This document shows, in pieces, positions 22,665 through 36,200 of a stretch of 64,000 bases of DNA. Every line of letters starts with the position of its first letter. Position 1 is the first letter of the stretch. The notes under the pieces are model-generated. The model searched no databases, was not told the DNA's origin, and saw nothing but the letters and a program-made list of their open reading frames with translations. Made by a program: the position numbers and the translations under genes. Origin of the DNA: Plasmodium malariae (taxonomy: Eukaryota > Apicomplexa > Aconoidasida > Haemosporida > Plasmodiidae); NCBI RefSeq assembly GCF_900090045.1, contig NC_041783.1, forward strand, positions 1,385,501 to 1,449,500, in the 5' to 3' direction.

Positions 22665-23199
22665 GGACGTATGTATGTTCCTGTGTGCACTGTATTTATG
22701 GTTGATGTAGACCACACACACATACACGAAAGAGATACCTAAAAATAGGGAAAAAACACGAGCCAAACAAATATCGTAAACGTGTATACATATGAATACA
22801 TAAGCAGAAAGGTGTCTAACTACATTCCTACCCGTCATTGTTCTATATAAATTTTTTTTTTTTTTTTTTTAAATTTATAATTACCCATAGCTCCCATATA
22901 TTATACATATTGCCCCCTTTTAAATATTACTTACGATTCACGCTCTGTTTGTGTGTTTCGTTTATGTGCATAAATAGATACATATGTTCGCATATGTAGC
23001 AGCAAAAATGCTTTTGTTGAATATGCCTCTTCAGGACTGCTTATTGCAGCAGTATACATTTATTCATCATTTATTAAAATACACATATATATATATATAC
23101 TTATATATTTTTTTTCTTATTTCATTTCATTCCCATATATTTTATGTACCTTTTTTTCTTTCCTTTTGCTAAAATATCTCCCAAATTAAAATTAAATTT

Positions 23200-23435
23200 G
23201 AACTCAAAATTGAACACAAAATTGAGGTTAAAAATGAACACAAAATTGAGGTTAAAAATGAACACAAAATTGAGGTTAAAAATGAACTAAAAAGTGAAGT
23301 TAAAAATGAACTAAAAAGTGAAGTTAAAAATGAACTAAAAAGTGAAGTTAAAAATGAACTAAAAAGTGAAGTTAAAAATGAACTAAAAAGTGAAGTTAAA
23401 AATGAACTAAAAAGTGAAGTTAAAAATGAAGTTAA
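23200..23435 (+). repeat. 24-bp minisatellite with two unit types
   Basis: A left block has units containing AACACAAAATTGAGGTTAAA and a right block has units containing AACTAAAAAGTGAAGTTAAA. The period is 24 bp, with about nine units in all. The minus strand reads as SFLTSLFS repeats. It is intergenic. Confidence 0.88.
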
Positions 23436-24306
23436 CATATATTTCTTCGAAATTATTTATTATATTTCCGTATGATTAGTAACAAGCTCGGTTGAACAAT
23501 AAAACAAGTTTTAAAAATATGCTACATAAACGTAGCAGGAATGCGAAATGTGGATAGCTTAATAGCAATTTTTTTACACATTAAGTGTTCGTTTGCTCAT
23601 TTTTTGTATGATTTTTTTTCTTTTTTTTTTTTTTCTTTGTACATATGTAAATGCACAGTATAACATATATATAAATGGGGGGAGGGGAAAAAAAAAAAGG
23701 GCAATATGACAGCAATTAAAATTTTTTTTTTTTTCCCTTTTTTATGTTTAAGTGCAATTAAGAATTACTTGTTCGTAAGTGAGTGCATCAAGGTGAGGGT
23801 TCTCAATGGAGAAAAAAAATAAAAAGAAATTAAAGCATTTGTCATGAATCATTTGTTATATATGATTTGTCATAAAATATTTATCAGTGTGCACGTACAT
23901 GTTAAAAGCTGCGCTTATCTTTTCATTAACGGCTCCACTGTTCTTGCCAAAAACCGGAAGTTAAATTGAACGAATGATTAAGCCCCTTCGCTCGAAGGTA
24001 AAACATATGTTGGTCCAATATTAAGATATAAAAATAGAAACTTATAATAGGGAATAATCAACTATTGGTAACGAAATGAATCTATGATGAGTGCCTAATT
24101 TGATTAGAAGGAAAACACAAGAGAAATGTAAATAGGCTGTTCTATTTATTACGTACGCTTATATAAGCAAAATATTTATTTATATATAGAATAAATAGCC
24201 TTAATTGAGAGCAAAACAAAAAAAAAAAAAAGAAGGCGAAAAAGGGAAAAGAGGACTAATACGCCTAAAAGAGCGAATAAGCGCTAATCGGTCTAATATG
24301 CTCTAA

Positions 24307-27300
24307 ATGACAAAACACCAGATGGACGAGGAGCAGAACAAAAGCCTTTTCAGTAGAAAAGAGGAACTACTAAAAAGTGAAAACATAATGAAGATCATGA
24401 ACGAATCTATGACATACGTAGTGGAGGCTAGTAGGTATAAACCCCTGTGTGAGATAAAAAAGGATCTTGAGTTAATGAAAAATATAATTCATGGTGATAT
24501 TATTAAAATATTGAATAAGAATTATGAAGAATTTATGTCTTTACCTTCTAATTTAAATATAATAGAAAATATTATCCCAATATTAGAAAAAGAAATAAGA
24601 ATTTCGAAAACGTATGTTAAGAAATTATTAACAGAAATTAATGCAATCAATAAAAGTACACACGATATATTAACTGACAAAATTAATATTTTCTATATTA
24701 AAAATATAGTAAAGACAAATATAGAAATAGAGCAATTAATAAGTAAAATACAAAAAGAAATTAAAATATATGAACGGTCAGAAAATTATACCCTCTTAGT
24801 AAATATAGAGCGTAAATTATCTTCTTTTTCAGATAATAATGAAATGGTTAGAAATTTTATGGAGGATATATGTAAAAAAAATAATTTTTATTTATTTTAT
24901 TATTTAAGTCAAAGAATTATTAACTTAACAAAAGGAATATGGAATATAAAAGCAATGTTATATAATAATTATAAGAGGATATATAAAGTAACACGTACAT
25001 TAGAAGGCTTAAAGGAGCTTATTGAAAAATATGGCATATCATCGAAATGTGACAAAGATATAGTTGAAATAACTAAATATTATTCATTCGAATATTTAAA
25101 TGATAATTTAAAAGGTCTTATTATGAAAGTACAAAAATATACAAATCAGTTGTCATATATATTTCTCAGAATGATAAAAGAGGATATTATAAAAAATATA
25201 AGGGATGATTTTATTCTAAACCAGTGCACAAACTATATTTTAAACGCTTGTTATATGTTAGATCATTTTGACACATTTATCCAACAATTCTATGAAGTGT
25301 TCATTAAGTACATGGTAAGAAATACCTTCCCTTTTTTTTGGGCATAAAAGGGGAAAATGGCTAAAAAAAAAAAAATGAGACACGAAGAGCAGGGGAAAAA
25401 AAAGAAAAAAAAGAAAAAGTATCATCTGGACGTTTAAAAAATTATAAAAATTTAGTGTGCATATGAGGAGTATTACCGCTGCACTAGTGGAATTTCTGCG
25501 CAGCCGTATCAGCCCAACCAGACGCAAGTCTCTACAACATTTTTGCCAATTTTGCGCACAATTTTCTCCCTCTGTGTGTATGTTTTACCGACCGTATGCA
25601 ATGTACATATTGTGCATATTTAGCACTGATACATGTGTACATATTTGCGTGTGTGTGTGTGTCCATACATATGTGCGTATTTTTACACGCTCACGTTAGG
25701 AGGACCATACCTTCCAGTCATATGAGGAATTTCTATTGCACGTACGGGAGCATCTTCTTGAAGACACAAATATTGTGGAAGTGAACAAACGTATTGACAA
25801 GATAGACGAAGGAGCTTTGTTCTGCTCAAATGGAATAGTAACAAAATTGTTGGACCTTATAAAGAGTAAATATTGTAATATTTTTTTACTAAAATACTGT
25901 GATGTATTTATTGAGAATTATATAAAAACAGCGAATTTTTTAAATGAAATAAAAAAAGAAAGGAAAATATATGAACAGTTTGTACTTGATGAAATTATAA
26001 ATAATTTTTTAAAAAATTTTGAAAGAGAAGCATATTCTCAATATATCTTAAATATATTAGAAAATAAAATAAATGAAAATTATAATTATATGATATTATT
26101 TGATAAAAAATATATATTTGACAATAATTCATATTGGTTAAAACATACAATTAATTTAATTAAAATTTTTAAAATTTTATTTACAAGTAAATATTATATA
26201 TCCACATGTTTACCAAATTATCTCTCATTTATTTTTAAACATTTTAAAAATTACATATCCAATACTGAAAGCTTTTTATTATTTTTAGAAGAAAATAATA
26301 ATCATAAAAACATTACTACCATTGATAAAACAAAATTTAATTTTAGCCTAACATTAACCTATAATAGTATAGGCTTTTTTTTGTCTGATTTTTTATCACT
26401 GCGAAATTTATTTAAAACTAGCTGTAAAATAAAAAAATTTATTAACCGTAAGAGTCCGACTTATTTTGTTGTTCCAAAGAAAATAGGAAATGTACCTACA
26501 TGGATTTTTACAAAAATTATTGCTTCTTATGCTAATGGTTATTATCAACATGATGAAAACAACAAAAATTGTTCTTACTTGAGTAGTGATCATTTTGTTG
26601 TGTCCTCATCTTCCTCCACGTCGTCCTCTGCATCAGACTGGTGTGAAAATATGAACGATATCCTTATGCAAGAAAAGTATTTCTCGGACCTTATGAATCG
26701 TTGGAATAGCAATGATACGAAGTTAAGCAAAAAGGATGGGAGCAACTTACCATATGTTCAAGCTGCTAACAAATTACTACAACAAGGAGATGAGGATGAA
26801 AAAGTACACCAAAAGATGAATGCGCAAATGAGGGTACAGGTGTATGAAGGGGCACGTGTACTCATGCATGAACGAAGCGGTGATAGTAATATCGATAGTC
26901 ATAGCGGTAGTGATGATGGATGGGATGTGAGTTGTAATAGGAAGCACCCCCATAGTAACCCCTATATGGATATTCAACAAATAGAATTGAAAAATTCAAA
27001 TACTAAATCACTCAACCGAGCCAAAAAAGGTAACAATACTAGCTCTGCGTGCGCTGCTAATATTATACCCAGTGTTGAACAAAACGAAGACAAAGAATGC
27101 GAACAAAACAGCAGCCTACAGAAATTAGGCAAGGACAATAAAAATACATTAAAAGAAAAGAGGAAAAAAATGAAGCTACATTTACACATATATCAAAAAA
27201 ATAGCAAAAGAAAAATTATACATGATATAAACTGTATAAACGGTTTTTTAAAAACCTTATCCAAGATTGTTCTAAATACACAAAAATCCTTTGAAGAATA

Positions 27301-28746
27301 TTTCATTAATAAGATGTTTGAAATATGCTCTAGTTTTTTGGTTTATTTGCACTCCCTCTTGGCCATTTACAAAATGACTAATAAGCGCGTAAGAGAATAG
27401 ACATGCACAGCATCACATTGGAAAAGGTACATGTGGGCGTGTTACAACTATACGTACGGGAGTGTATCTACGTTGAGAAGAAGTGCATGGGGTGTGTATG
27501 CACATGGCAACATATAAACGTGTATATATACATACACATATATATACATATGCATATGTGTACGTATATATATCTATGTGTATAACTGTGCGTGCTTGAT
27601 TAGATGCTGCTTTTATATTTTCCATTTCTGCATATATAAGGTTCCCGAGAAGCCGAGTGAGCAAGTGGACAAGGTTATCCTCCCCCTTATTTCTTTTAAG
27701 GCATTTTATGAGGACATCATAGCGGACGTAAACCAAATGAACACGCAAATACAAGAAAGTGTGCATGTGCATATATATATGTTCGAAGATTATGCATTTA
27801 CACCGAGATGCTTCATAATTTTTTGCAGGTCATTGTTGAGGGGATAATAACAAAAATCGTTGATAAAATAAATGACTATTTCCTTAAAGAAGTAATAATA
27901 AAATAAAACACTCACAAATTGCTAATTAACAAAATGGCAAAGCAACAAAATAGAATAACAACGAAATAGAAGAATAACACATTATCACTGAAAATTGAGG
28001 AAGTGTGAAATGCTCCTTTGATAGCTACTCATGTTTTCCATACTCGACTTTTTTTTTTTGATCTACTTTTTTATTTTTTAGATAAAAACCATTATTAACG
28101 TAAAAATAGGGGAACAAAACGAGCGAATTGTGAAATTTAACTTGTGCAATTTGTTGAAGGTTACACAGACAGAAGAATTCATACATACATAACATACGTA
28201 CATAAATGTATACATATATATGTACACACTTTTACAAATATATATTTTTTCCATAAAATTATACCACATTTTCGAATTTGCACATTTAGTGAATGGTAAC
28301 CTCCTTTTTTCAATTTTTGCTTTTTTTAAACTTTTGCAGGATGATGAAATACCTTATGAAGAAAAAATACAAAGGCAAATATATTTAGTAAGAACTGTTC
28401 TTAGCGTGTATATACATACTCACATGCATACACCCATGTACATATTAATTTGTAAAAATGCGCATATAGACCTTTGTTCATGAGTTTAGGCCTGCGTATT
28501 TGCCAAAACCCCATGTTGAAAAAGAGACAAATTAAACCTGATATGTATAAGACTATGCATATATGTATACACATTAGTTTATATACCTATTCTCTGCTCG
28601 TCATAATTTTTATTATTTTTTTTTTTTTTTAAATACAATAGGATATATGTCATTACGAAAAAATATGTAATGAAAATTTTAAAATAAATAAGGAAAACAA
28701 TAGTAGTATGGGAACATTAGTAAATTATTTTGTGTTAAAGGAGTAA
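24307..28746 (+). CDS. COG2: Conserved oligomeric Golgi complex subunit 2
   Basis: COG is the tethering complex for retrograde vesicles at the Golgi. The N-terminal region matches the COG2 domain: PLCEIKKDLELMKNII, then ILNKNYEEFMSLPSNL, parallel to the family pattern LR.DL..YL...LIN.DY.DFV.LS..L, followed by coiled coil. I predict seven exons, all joined in phase 0: 24307-25314, 25700-27388, 27641-27727, 27829-27891, 28082-28159, 28340-28387 and 28642-28746, giving 1025 residues. Donors are GTAAGA, GTAAGA, GTAAAC, GTAATA, GTTACA and GTAAGA. The large second exon carries a Ser/Asn/Asp-rich insert (about 26580-27180) typical of Plasmodium. The five small 3' exons were chosen because all stay open in one phase; the donor of exon 3 is the least certain. 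Confidence 0.8.
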
Positions 28747-29460
28747 ATAAGAGACAGGAATGCAAAGGTAAGAGATATAGACCGTACGCAGTATCCATTA
28801 TATAGTTTGATGTATGAAAAATAAATTATGAAACACGTTCAACTTGTTTTCTATAGTGCATGGATGGTTAAATGAACACGATTTGATGATAGTTCATTAA
28901 GTATATAATTATGTGTATCATTTATCTTTTCCTTTAGCGTTGTTCCATTTTTTCCCCCTTTGTTGTAATTTTTTTTTTTTTTTTCCTTTAAGAATATTTC
29001 ATAATTTTTGTAAGCCTACTCTCTCCCTTTATAAACATTACTATGGTAAACGCATTATGAAAAAAAGAAAAAAAAAAGAAAGAGATCAAAACATAAGCTA
29101 TACATTTTTATAGCTGAAAATTTAAGCTTAAAACTGTTCCTCCGCCTCTGGCAAAAACTTTGTGCATTCGCCAACGAATGTTATAATAGTATGAACATAT
29201 GTACAATATAAAAAATAAAGTAAAATAAAATAAAACAAAAGAAAGGAAAAGAAAGTAAAATAACACAAAATAAAGCAGAATAAAGCGGAATAACTAAAAA
29301 CAATTTTTGCGTGCTTTTTATATCACAACAATGTACTGATACTTCAATTAGCAGAACGTGTTGAAAAAAAAAAAAAATTTCTCTTACGATATTATAAGCC
29401 ATAACAGAACAGCACATTTTATCCAAAAAAAAGAAAAAGTGCTAAGTTTTATCAAAAACA
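28747..29460. other. COG2-TRM13 intergenic region
   Basis: About 0.7 kb between two genes on the same strand. It holds an AAATAAAATAAAG-type repeat (about 29208-29295) and poly-A/T runs. I see no gene. Confidence 0.55.
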
Positions 29461-31634
29461 ATGCAGCAAGTTTGCCCGCTAGAAAAAAATAAATTTATAA
29501 ATGAAGATTTAAAATATAAAAGTGAAGTTTTCAAGCATTTGAAAAAATGCCCATTATTTTTAAAAAATTTATATTTGCATTATAACCCTTTTTATTTTCC
29601 TCAAATAAATGATAGCAGTTTGTATTTGGTAAGGCAGGAAAATGTAGAGGAGATACTATATGACTACCACCACTTTTTTAATGAAACGATTATACATTTG
29701 TTAAAAAAAAGCATTATAAATATAAATGTAACTACTTATGAGCAGTTTTTAAATCTAAAACATAAGTTTCTGTTCAAGTATTTTTTAAAATATGGAAAAG
29801 CTACCTTGCTACGAAAACTGGAGGATGACGTATTTTTAGAAAAACTGAAAAAAAAAATAGGTCCACAAAATGGAAATCATGCTGATACTATAAGTGTTGT
29901 AGGTGCAAATGTTCTTTTAAATTATTACATTGAAAAGATAAAGCTGTCGATAGGAACAAGTAGGAGAGGCGGTGGTAGTGGAAGCGGTAATATCAGTGGT
30001 AGTGGAAGCGGCAGTATCAGTGGTAGTGAAAGCGGCAGTATCAGTGGTAGTGGAAGCGGCAGTATCAGTGGTAGTGGAAGCGGCAGTATCAGTGGTAGTG
30101 GAAGTGGCAGTATCAGTGGTAATAGCAACGGAAGTAATGATAGGGCAATGCAAAACAAAGGGGGGATAACGGCAAGCCGCATTTTTAATCATTTAGCAGT
30201 AAAAGAGAGCAACATCCCATGTAACGTAAAGGGAGTAAACGATTTCACCAAAAATCCGAATGTAAAAGAGAATGCGCACGTTGCAGTTAACAGTGAGCAT
30301 AACCATACCAAGGACCCTTTTTTTCCAACATATAAAGATATAAAAATAAAAAAGAAACAAATAGAGAAATTTGACTTGCCAATATTAACACTCAAGAGTA
30401 TAGGAATCATTCATAAGTACAAAATATGTAGAGAAATAATAAAATATGTCGATACAAATATATTTTTTTTTTTGAATGGAAAAAAAGGTTACGAAAAGAC
30501 TACAGACATTAACAATTCAGAATGTATTTTTGTTAATGAAAAAGAAAATTTAGATGAGGATGAAATTCTAAGTATTGTGATATACGTAACGATATATCTG
30601 TGCTGTAATATGAGTATTATGAAAAGAATAAAAAACAAGAATTTCAATAGAGAACAAAAATATGACAGTACAATTGAAATGTCTATATATTTCTTTTTAG
30701 AAAATATAGATAAGCACGATATACAAAATATTAATTTGTTATTTCTGTTATTATATTTTAATAAGATTTTTTTTGAATATTTTTATTATTACCTACTGTG
30801 TAAGGAAAAAAAAAAAAAAATGAAAATAAATTTTAACCTTAGAAACATGCTATTTGTAGAGCTTGGTGCAGGTAAGGGTAACACAGCAAGATGGGTAAAT
30901 TTCGTTATGAATATTTTGACTGATGTACTTTCTAAATTTTCTCTGCATATTGAATTAAAGGATGACAAGAGGAAGAATGATCATCCTGATAGTGGGGAAA
31001 AAAAAGAGTTAACAAAATTTATTTCTACTCATTACACATGCATGGAAAACAAACAAGAACAACCACAAACAGATAAATGCAAAATTTTAATTATTGAAAA
31101 AGATTCTCGTAGAAATAAAAAAGAAAAGAAAGATTTTTACATGCAAATAGCTAAAAATTATAACACACATACGCTTAGAATAAAAGCAGATATAGCTGAT
31201 TTTCATCTAAGTAAATTCCTCCGCTTTGTTCAAAATGGAAAAGCAGAAGAACGAAATATTTTTCTAATTCCGGATATAGTTCATTTTTATTATTGCAAAG
31301 ATGTGTACTGGAGAAGAGAGCAGGGGCAACGGTTTCTCTCGGATAAGGTGAGAAAATTGAAAGGAGGTGAAGAAGGTGAAAAAGGAAAAGAAGGGAAAGA
31401 CGGAAAAGAACAAGTGGGTGAAATAGGCCAAATCGGTGATCAAGAAGGCGCCAAAAAAAGAACAAACTATTATAGCAAGATGGCTAATCTTGTATTGTCG
31501 GAAAAATACTTGAAAAATAATTTACTTTTTCTTGAAAGCTACTTCGACGTACATGTTAAAAAGATATTCCTCTTGTTGACGCAAGGGAACAACGACCTTA
31601 TCAAGTTAGTAAAATAGCACAGTGGAGAGAAAAG

Positions 31635-31672
<38 letters not shown>

Positions 31673-32922
31673 TATAATATAACGTAACATGATTTAACAC
31701 GAAGAAGCAGATCAAAATAAAATAAGATAGAACTAGTGCACTTATATGACTCCTATATGACAAAACAGTGCAAACTGCCCACTGTTCATATTTTTCCTTT
31801 TGTTAGGGTTTATAATAACATGAACGACTTTCTCAAAAATGTGGACTTCCAAAAAGTGACATTTATAACCAAACATTTGTGTGGAAATGGGACAGATCTA
31901 GCTTTAAGGTTCATAAGAAAAAAAAAAAAAAAAAAAGATTTCAATCATTTCGTACATTTCGAGAATTTCAATCGATTGTTCAGTAGCCATTTTGTTTGTA
32001 TCTGGGCCTTTAATATTCTCTTTTACCCCTTATTTATATTTAGGATGATAATGAATAGTACTAAGAACGAAGTCCTTGAGAATTACTTCATTTTAGCTCC
32101 ATGTTGCCACCATAGGTACAATTAGAATTTTGTTTTATTTCGTCCAAACTAGCCATTTTAGGTGTACTTATTATCTCCTCTTTTAATATTGATCAAGAGG
32201 AACATAAGCATTATTTTACCTATTATGTCACTCACTATTTTATCTGTTCGTAGATTTGGGTGCATATTCCTGTACTTTATTTTATCTTTTTTTTTATTTT
32301 TTCCTTGTACCCAATTTGCAAAACGTAGGTGTGAGGTGCAAAAAATCCTGGGATTCGAATATTTGAAAAAATTAAACATCGATAAGAAACATTTTCAGTA
32401 CATGGTTAACCACATGTCAGGGTAATAATGAAAAAGGGAAAAAAGAAAAGACAAATATATTTTTTTTTTTTTCTTAAAAATATAGCACTATTTTAAATTT
32501 CCCCTTATATATATATATATATATATATATATTTTCACGACAATTCAGTTATGCCTCATGTGACAGCAAAATGAAGAAGTCTGTTGGGAAAAAAATAAAA
32601 CTTCTTATTGATCTCACCAGGTATCCTGTACTCTTTTTTTTTATGCGCTCGATACAAACGCAAACCCTCACTAATACCTATACACATATATACATATACA
32701 TATACATATATATATGAACATATTCACATGCGCTTATATACATGTACATATATGCTTGCACAACTTTACTTCCCCTTTTGCAGACTTCTGTACCTGCTAG
32801 AGAAAGGGTTACAAAATGCTTATATAATAAAATACGTTAGTAGACGAGTAACAATTGAAAATTACGCCTTCCTTTTTTTCAATCATCAAAATTTGAATTT
32901 GTGTAATTTCAAACATTTTTAA
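29461..32922 (+). CDS. TRM13: tRNA 2'-O-methyltransferase TRM13
   Basis: TRM13 methylates the ribose at position 4 of the acceptor stem of some tRNAs. Near the N-terminus, CPLEK..KHLKKCP followed by FYFPQIND resembles the family's U11-48K-type CHHC zinc finger, though the first His is not obvious. The methyltransferase part has the SAM motif VELGAGKGNTARW (about residue 466), KHLCGNGTDLALR in exon 2, APCCHHR in exon 3, and VGKKIKLLID and VTIENYAF near the end. Predicted exons: 29461-31604, 31807-31908, 32044-32115, 32329-32421, 32549-32620 and 32784-32922, giving 873 residues. All later junctions are phase 2. The first donor must be GTTAGT at 31605 to keep phase; the neater GTAAAA at 31609 does not fit. 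A Gly/Ser repeat insert lies at about 172-225. Confidence 0.9.
29970..30135 (+). repeat. Coding 24-bp repeat (Gly/Ser-rich) inside TRM13
   Basis: Units of GGTAGTGGAAGCGGCAGTATCA encode SGSGSGSI-type repeats. The block is GC-richer than its surroundings and keeps the TRM13 frame. It is probably an unstructured, length-variable insert between the zinc finger and the methyltransferase domain. Confidence 0.88.
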
Positions 32923-33209
32923 GTTTAGTGCATGAGTTAATGTCTTTCTTGTGAGACGAAGTACTTGGGAAAAAAATATGCGAAAAGAAGTTTTTAATGG
33001 GGAAAACAAATATGCAAAAAACGTGATTTCTCTGCCTCCAACAGTTGGAAGAAGAACAAAAAAAATTATGCAGATGTGCAATAAATGAATATAATGGAAA
33101 ATTACAGAATAATAAAATTATTTATTTTGGAAAAGGGGGAGATACATTTTTTTTCTGCAAAAAAAAAAAAAAAAAAAAATGGTAAGTTGACCATTTCGCA
33201 CATGCTCAG

Positions 33210-33246
<37 letters not shown>

Positions 33247-33258
33247 AGATTGCACATC
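32923..33258. other. Convergent 3' region of TRM13 and SMC1
   Basis: A short spacer between the TRM13 stop (+) and the SMC1 stop (-), with facing A- and T-homopolymers at about 33160-33240. I see no gene. Confidence 0.6.
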
Positions 33259-36200
33259 CTAACCATTGGTGACTTCCGTTCGGTATTTGCTTATATCAAG
33301 GGTAACAGTCTTAGAGCTTTTTTTATGCTTGTTTTTATATACACCTATCAACGTTTGACTTTTGCTAAAAAATTTTTCCTTTAGCGAAATTACAATAACC
33401 TGACTGTTAATCGAGTTTAAGTATCTTGTTAAGGAATTTATTTTAATTGGATCCATATTTGCATCAACTTCATCAAGTATGATAAAAGAATTGTTAATAT
33501 ATTTCTGGATGGAAAAAATTAATGCTAAGGCACTAATACTTTTTTCTCCTCCGCTTAATTCAGATATTTCAAAATATCTTTTCATTGGTGGCATATTATT
33601 ATATTTTATTCCACAATAAAATGGTTCATCATCTTTATTAAATTCATTATAATTACACAAATCTAGGAAAGCCTGACCACCTACATGATGTTTTATATTA
33701 TATGTTAGATTGTTGTATACATTATCAATAATATTTTTAATATAATTAAAACAGTGTAGAAATTTATATGATCTTTTTTTTTGTAATATGCGAAAATTCC
33801 GTTCAAATAAATTACACTCTTTTCTTTCTTCAGATAGACATGTATCAACAGCTTTTAATTTGGCTGTTAATTTTTCATACTCTTTTTCAGCATTACTATT
33901 AACATTTCTTAACTTTAGAAATTTCTTTTTCCTTTCTATTTCTTTTTCCATTTTTTCCGTTTCATTATGTATATCTTTATCATTATCTAGATGCTTTAAT
34001 TCGTCTGATAATACATCGAATGATATGTTTGATAATATCATATCCTCCTCTGTGTCTTCCTCATTATTTTGCTCGTTATCATCATCATTATCATCGTCCA
34101 AAGAGGATCTAGTCTCACCGTTTGACGATATGGATGTATTTGTTTCTTCATCACCTTCGCTATCCATCAACAGTTTGCTCTTTCTCTGTCTATTCATCTT
34201 ACTCGTAGTTTTACTTGTTTTACCTTTATTATTTTTATAGGGATTTTTTTTCCCCTTCTTCACGGTATTGTAAGCATTCCGATGGTTCGGCTCCTCCTCC
34301 ATATCCTTTAGTACATTACTTGTTAGAAATATATTTATACTATTCATATCGCATTCATTTATTAAATCTCTTATAAATTGTGTGTATATTTCAATTTTCT
34401 TTTTCGAATTTTCAATATTACTTTCAATAGTTTCATATTTTTCAAAATTATTATTTATGCTTTCTCTTAAGTCATTTAGCTCTTGATTAATGGTATTTAA
34501 ATTTTTAAGAAATGTTATCTTTTTATTTTCTAGCTCGTTTATAATACTGTTTATTTCTTTTATTTTGCTTACGGATTTATTTTCCTCTTGCTTTAGCGCC
34601 TCCAACTCCTTTTTAACCTCCTGCTCAAAGGCATATTTTTCGCTTCTTCCATTTTGTCCATTTTTTCCGCCTTTTTCGCTTTGCCCATTTTTTCCAGTAT
34701 CTTCATCTCTTTCACTCCCGTGAACCAAATTAACTTCATTTCGTTTGTCCAACAACTCATTAATATCGTCATTCAGCTTCTTTATGTTATTATTTATTCT
34801 GTCTATGTGTTCATCAATTTTTTCTATTTCCTCCATATTATATTCCACAATTTCGTAGATATTATCCACGGAAAATTTGATGTTCAAATTTTGAAAGGAT
34901 TCCTTCTGATATGAGCACAAGCTATTTCTTTCTTTTAACAATTCCTTTTCATAATTGTGTAAACTATCCAGCTTTTTTTTTATATCGACATTTTTTAACT
35001 TATTAATTTTATCTTCATATGTATCAATAATAGCAGTTTTTGCCTCTATCTCCTTTTCAAATATATCTCTTTTAATTAGAATGCTAGCTAGCTTTTTTTT
35101 ATTCAAATCGATCTCACTATTCTGTTTGCTGATTAATTCATTCGTTTCAATGATTTTCTTGTTACACTCATTGATACTATTTCTACATTCCTCTTTTTCA
35201 TTTATTAGCTTGTTGTATATATTTATGTTGAGTCGTCTGTTGCTATATTTTTCCTTATCAGCATATTTGGACGATATATCAATAATAAGATTATTGTTTT
35301 TAGAAATAATATGACCATTCAGTGTCACTATATTTACATTTAAATATGGAAATTTGCTCTTAATTTCTTCTGCATCTTTTATCCTTTCCACTATGAGTGT
35401 ATTTTCTCCAATGAGATAATCGAACAATATTTTATAATTTGCATCGCACACTAAACAATTATTTGCCAATACAATATTCTTTTTTTTTTTAAAATCGTTC
35501 ATAACCTTTTCAATAATATCGTACGAAGAATCATCTCTATTGTCTTCTTCCTCAACATGGTCATTATTATCCTGTTCATAATGAATAGAACTATTAATAA
35601 TATGCAAATTGTTCATATATTTTTTTTCTTTTTTTTTTTTTTTTTTTTTTTGCAAATTGGTTACAAAATTTTCAAAAGGAATAAAATCAATTTTGTGTAA
35701 TTTATTATCTTTTAAATATTGAATACATTTGATACAACTTTGTATATTTTTAACAACTAGATAATTATTATATTTATGAATAATATTATTAACAGCAATA
35801 TAATACATCTGATTATTAATTTCATACAAATTACATACTTCATCGTATATTTCATCGTCCCCAAAAATTGTCTTTAAATTTTTAATTACTTCTTTTTTTT
35901 TTTCAAAAAATAGCAATTCATTTTTATGTATATTTAATACATTTACTTCTTCATCTAATTGTTCTAGTTGCTTTTCCTTACTACTAATGATTGTATTCCA
36001 TTCCTTCAATTTTTTCTTACCATTATCTATATTTTTTTTATTTTCCTCAATTAAATAATTTAATTTGTTTGTTCTATCCCTCAGTTCGTCTAACGACACC
36101 TTTTCAGATTCGTAATCTAATAACTCCTTTTGCTTCTTTCTGCTATAGTTGTCACATTCTTCTTGTAATTCTTTTACATCCTTTTTTAATGTGCTAGCCA

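Larger units (their letters stand above)
22424..24306. other. RPT5-COG2 intergenic region
   Basis: Two minisatellites (listed separately), an AT tract at about 22626-22662 and several A/T homopolymers. I see no gene; open frames on the minus strand come from the repeats. Confidence 0.55.

Noticed and set aside
22416..22838. 140-codon minus-strand frame with AKVYT repeats
   Set aside because: Made of the 15-bp array, an AT tract and leader sequence; antisense to the RPT5 3' untranslated region.
23169..23438. Minus-strand SFLTSLFS repeat frame
   Set aside because: Generated by the 24-bp minisatellite; no unique coding sequence.
28884..28960. GATGATAG motif as a box C
   Set aside because: No box D at a suitable distance and no flanking stem.
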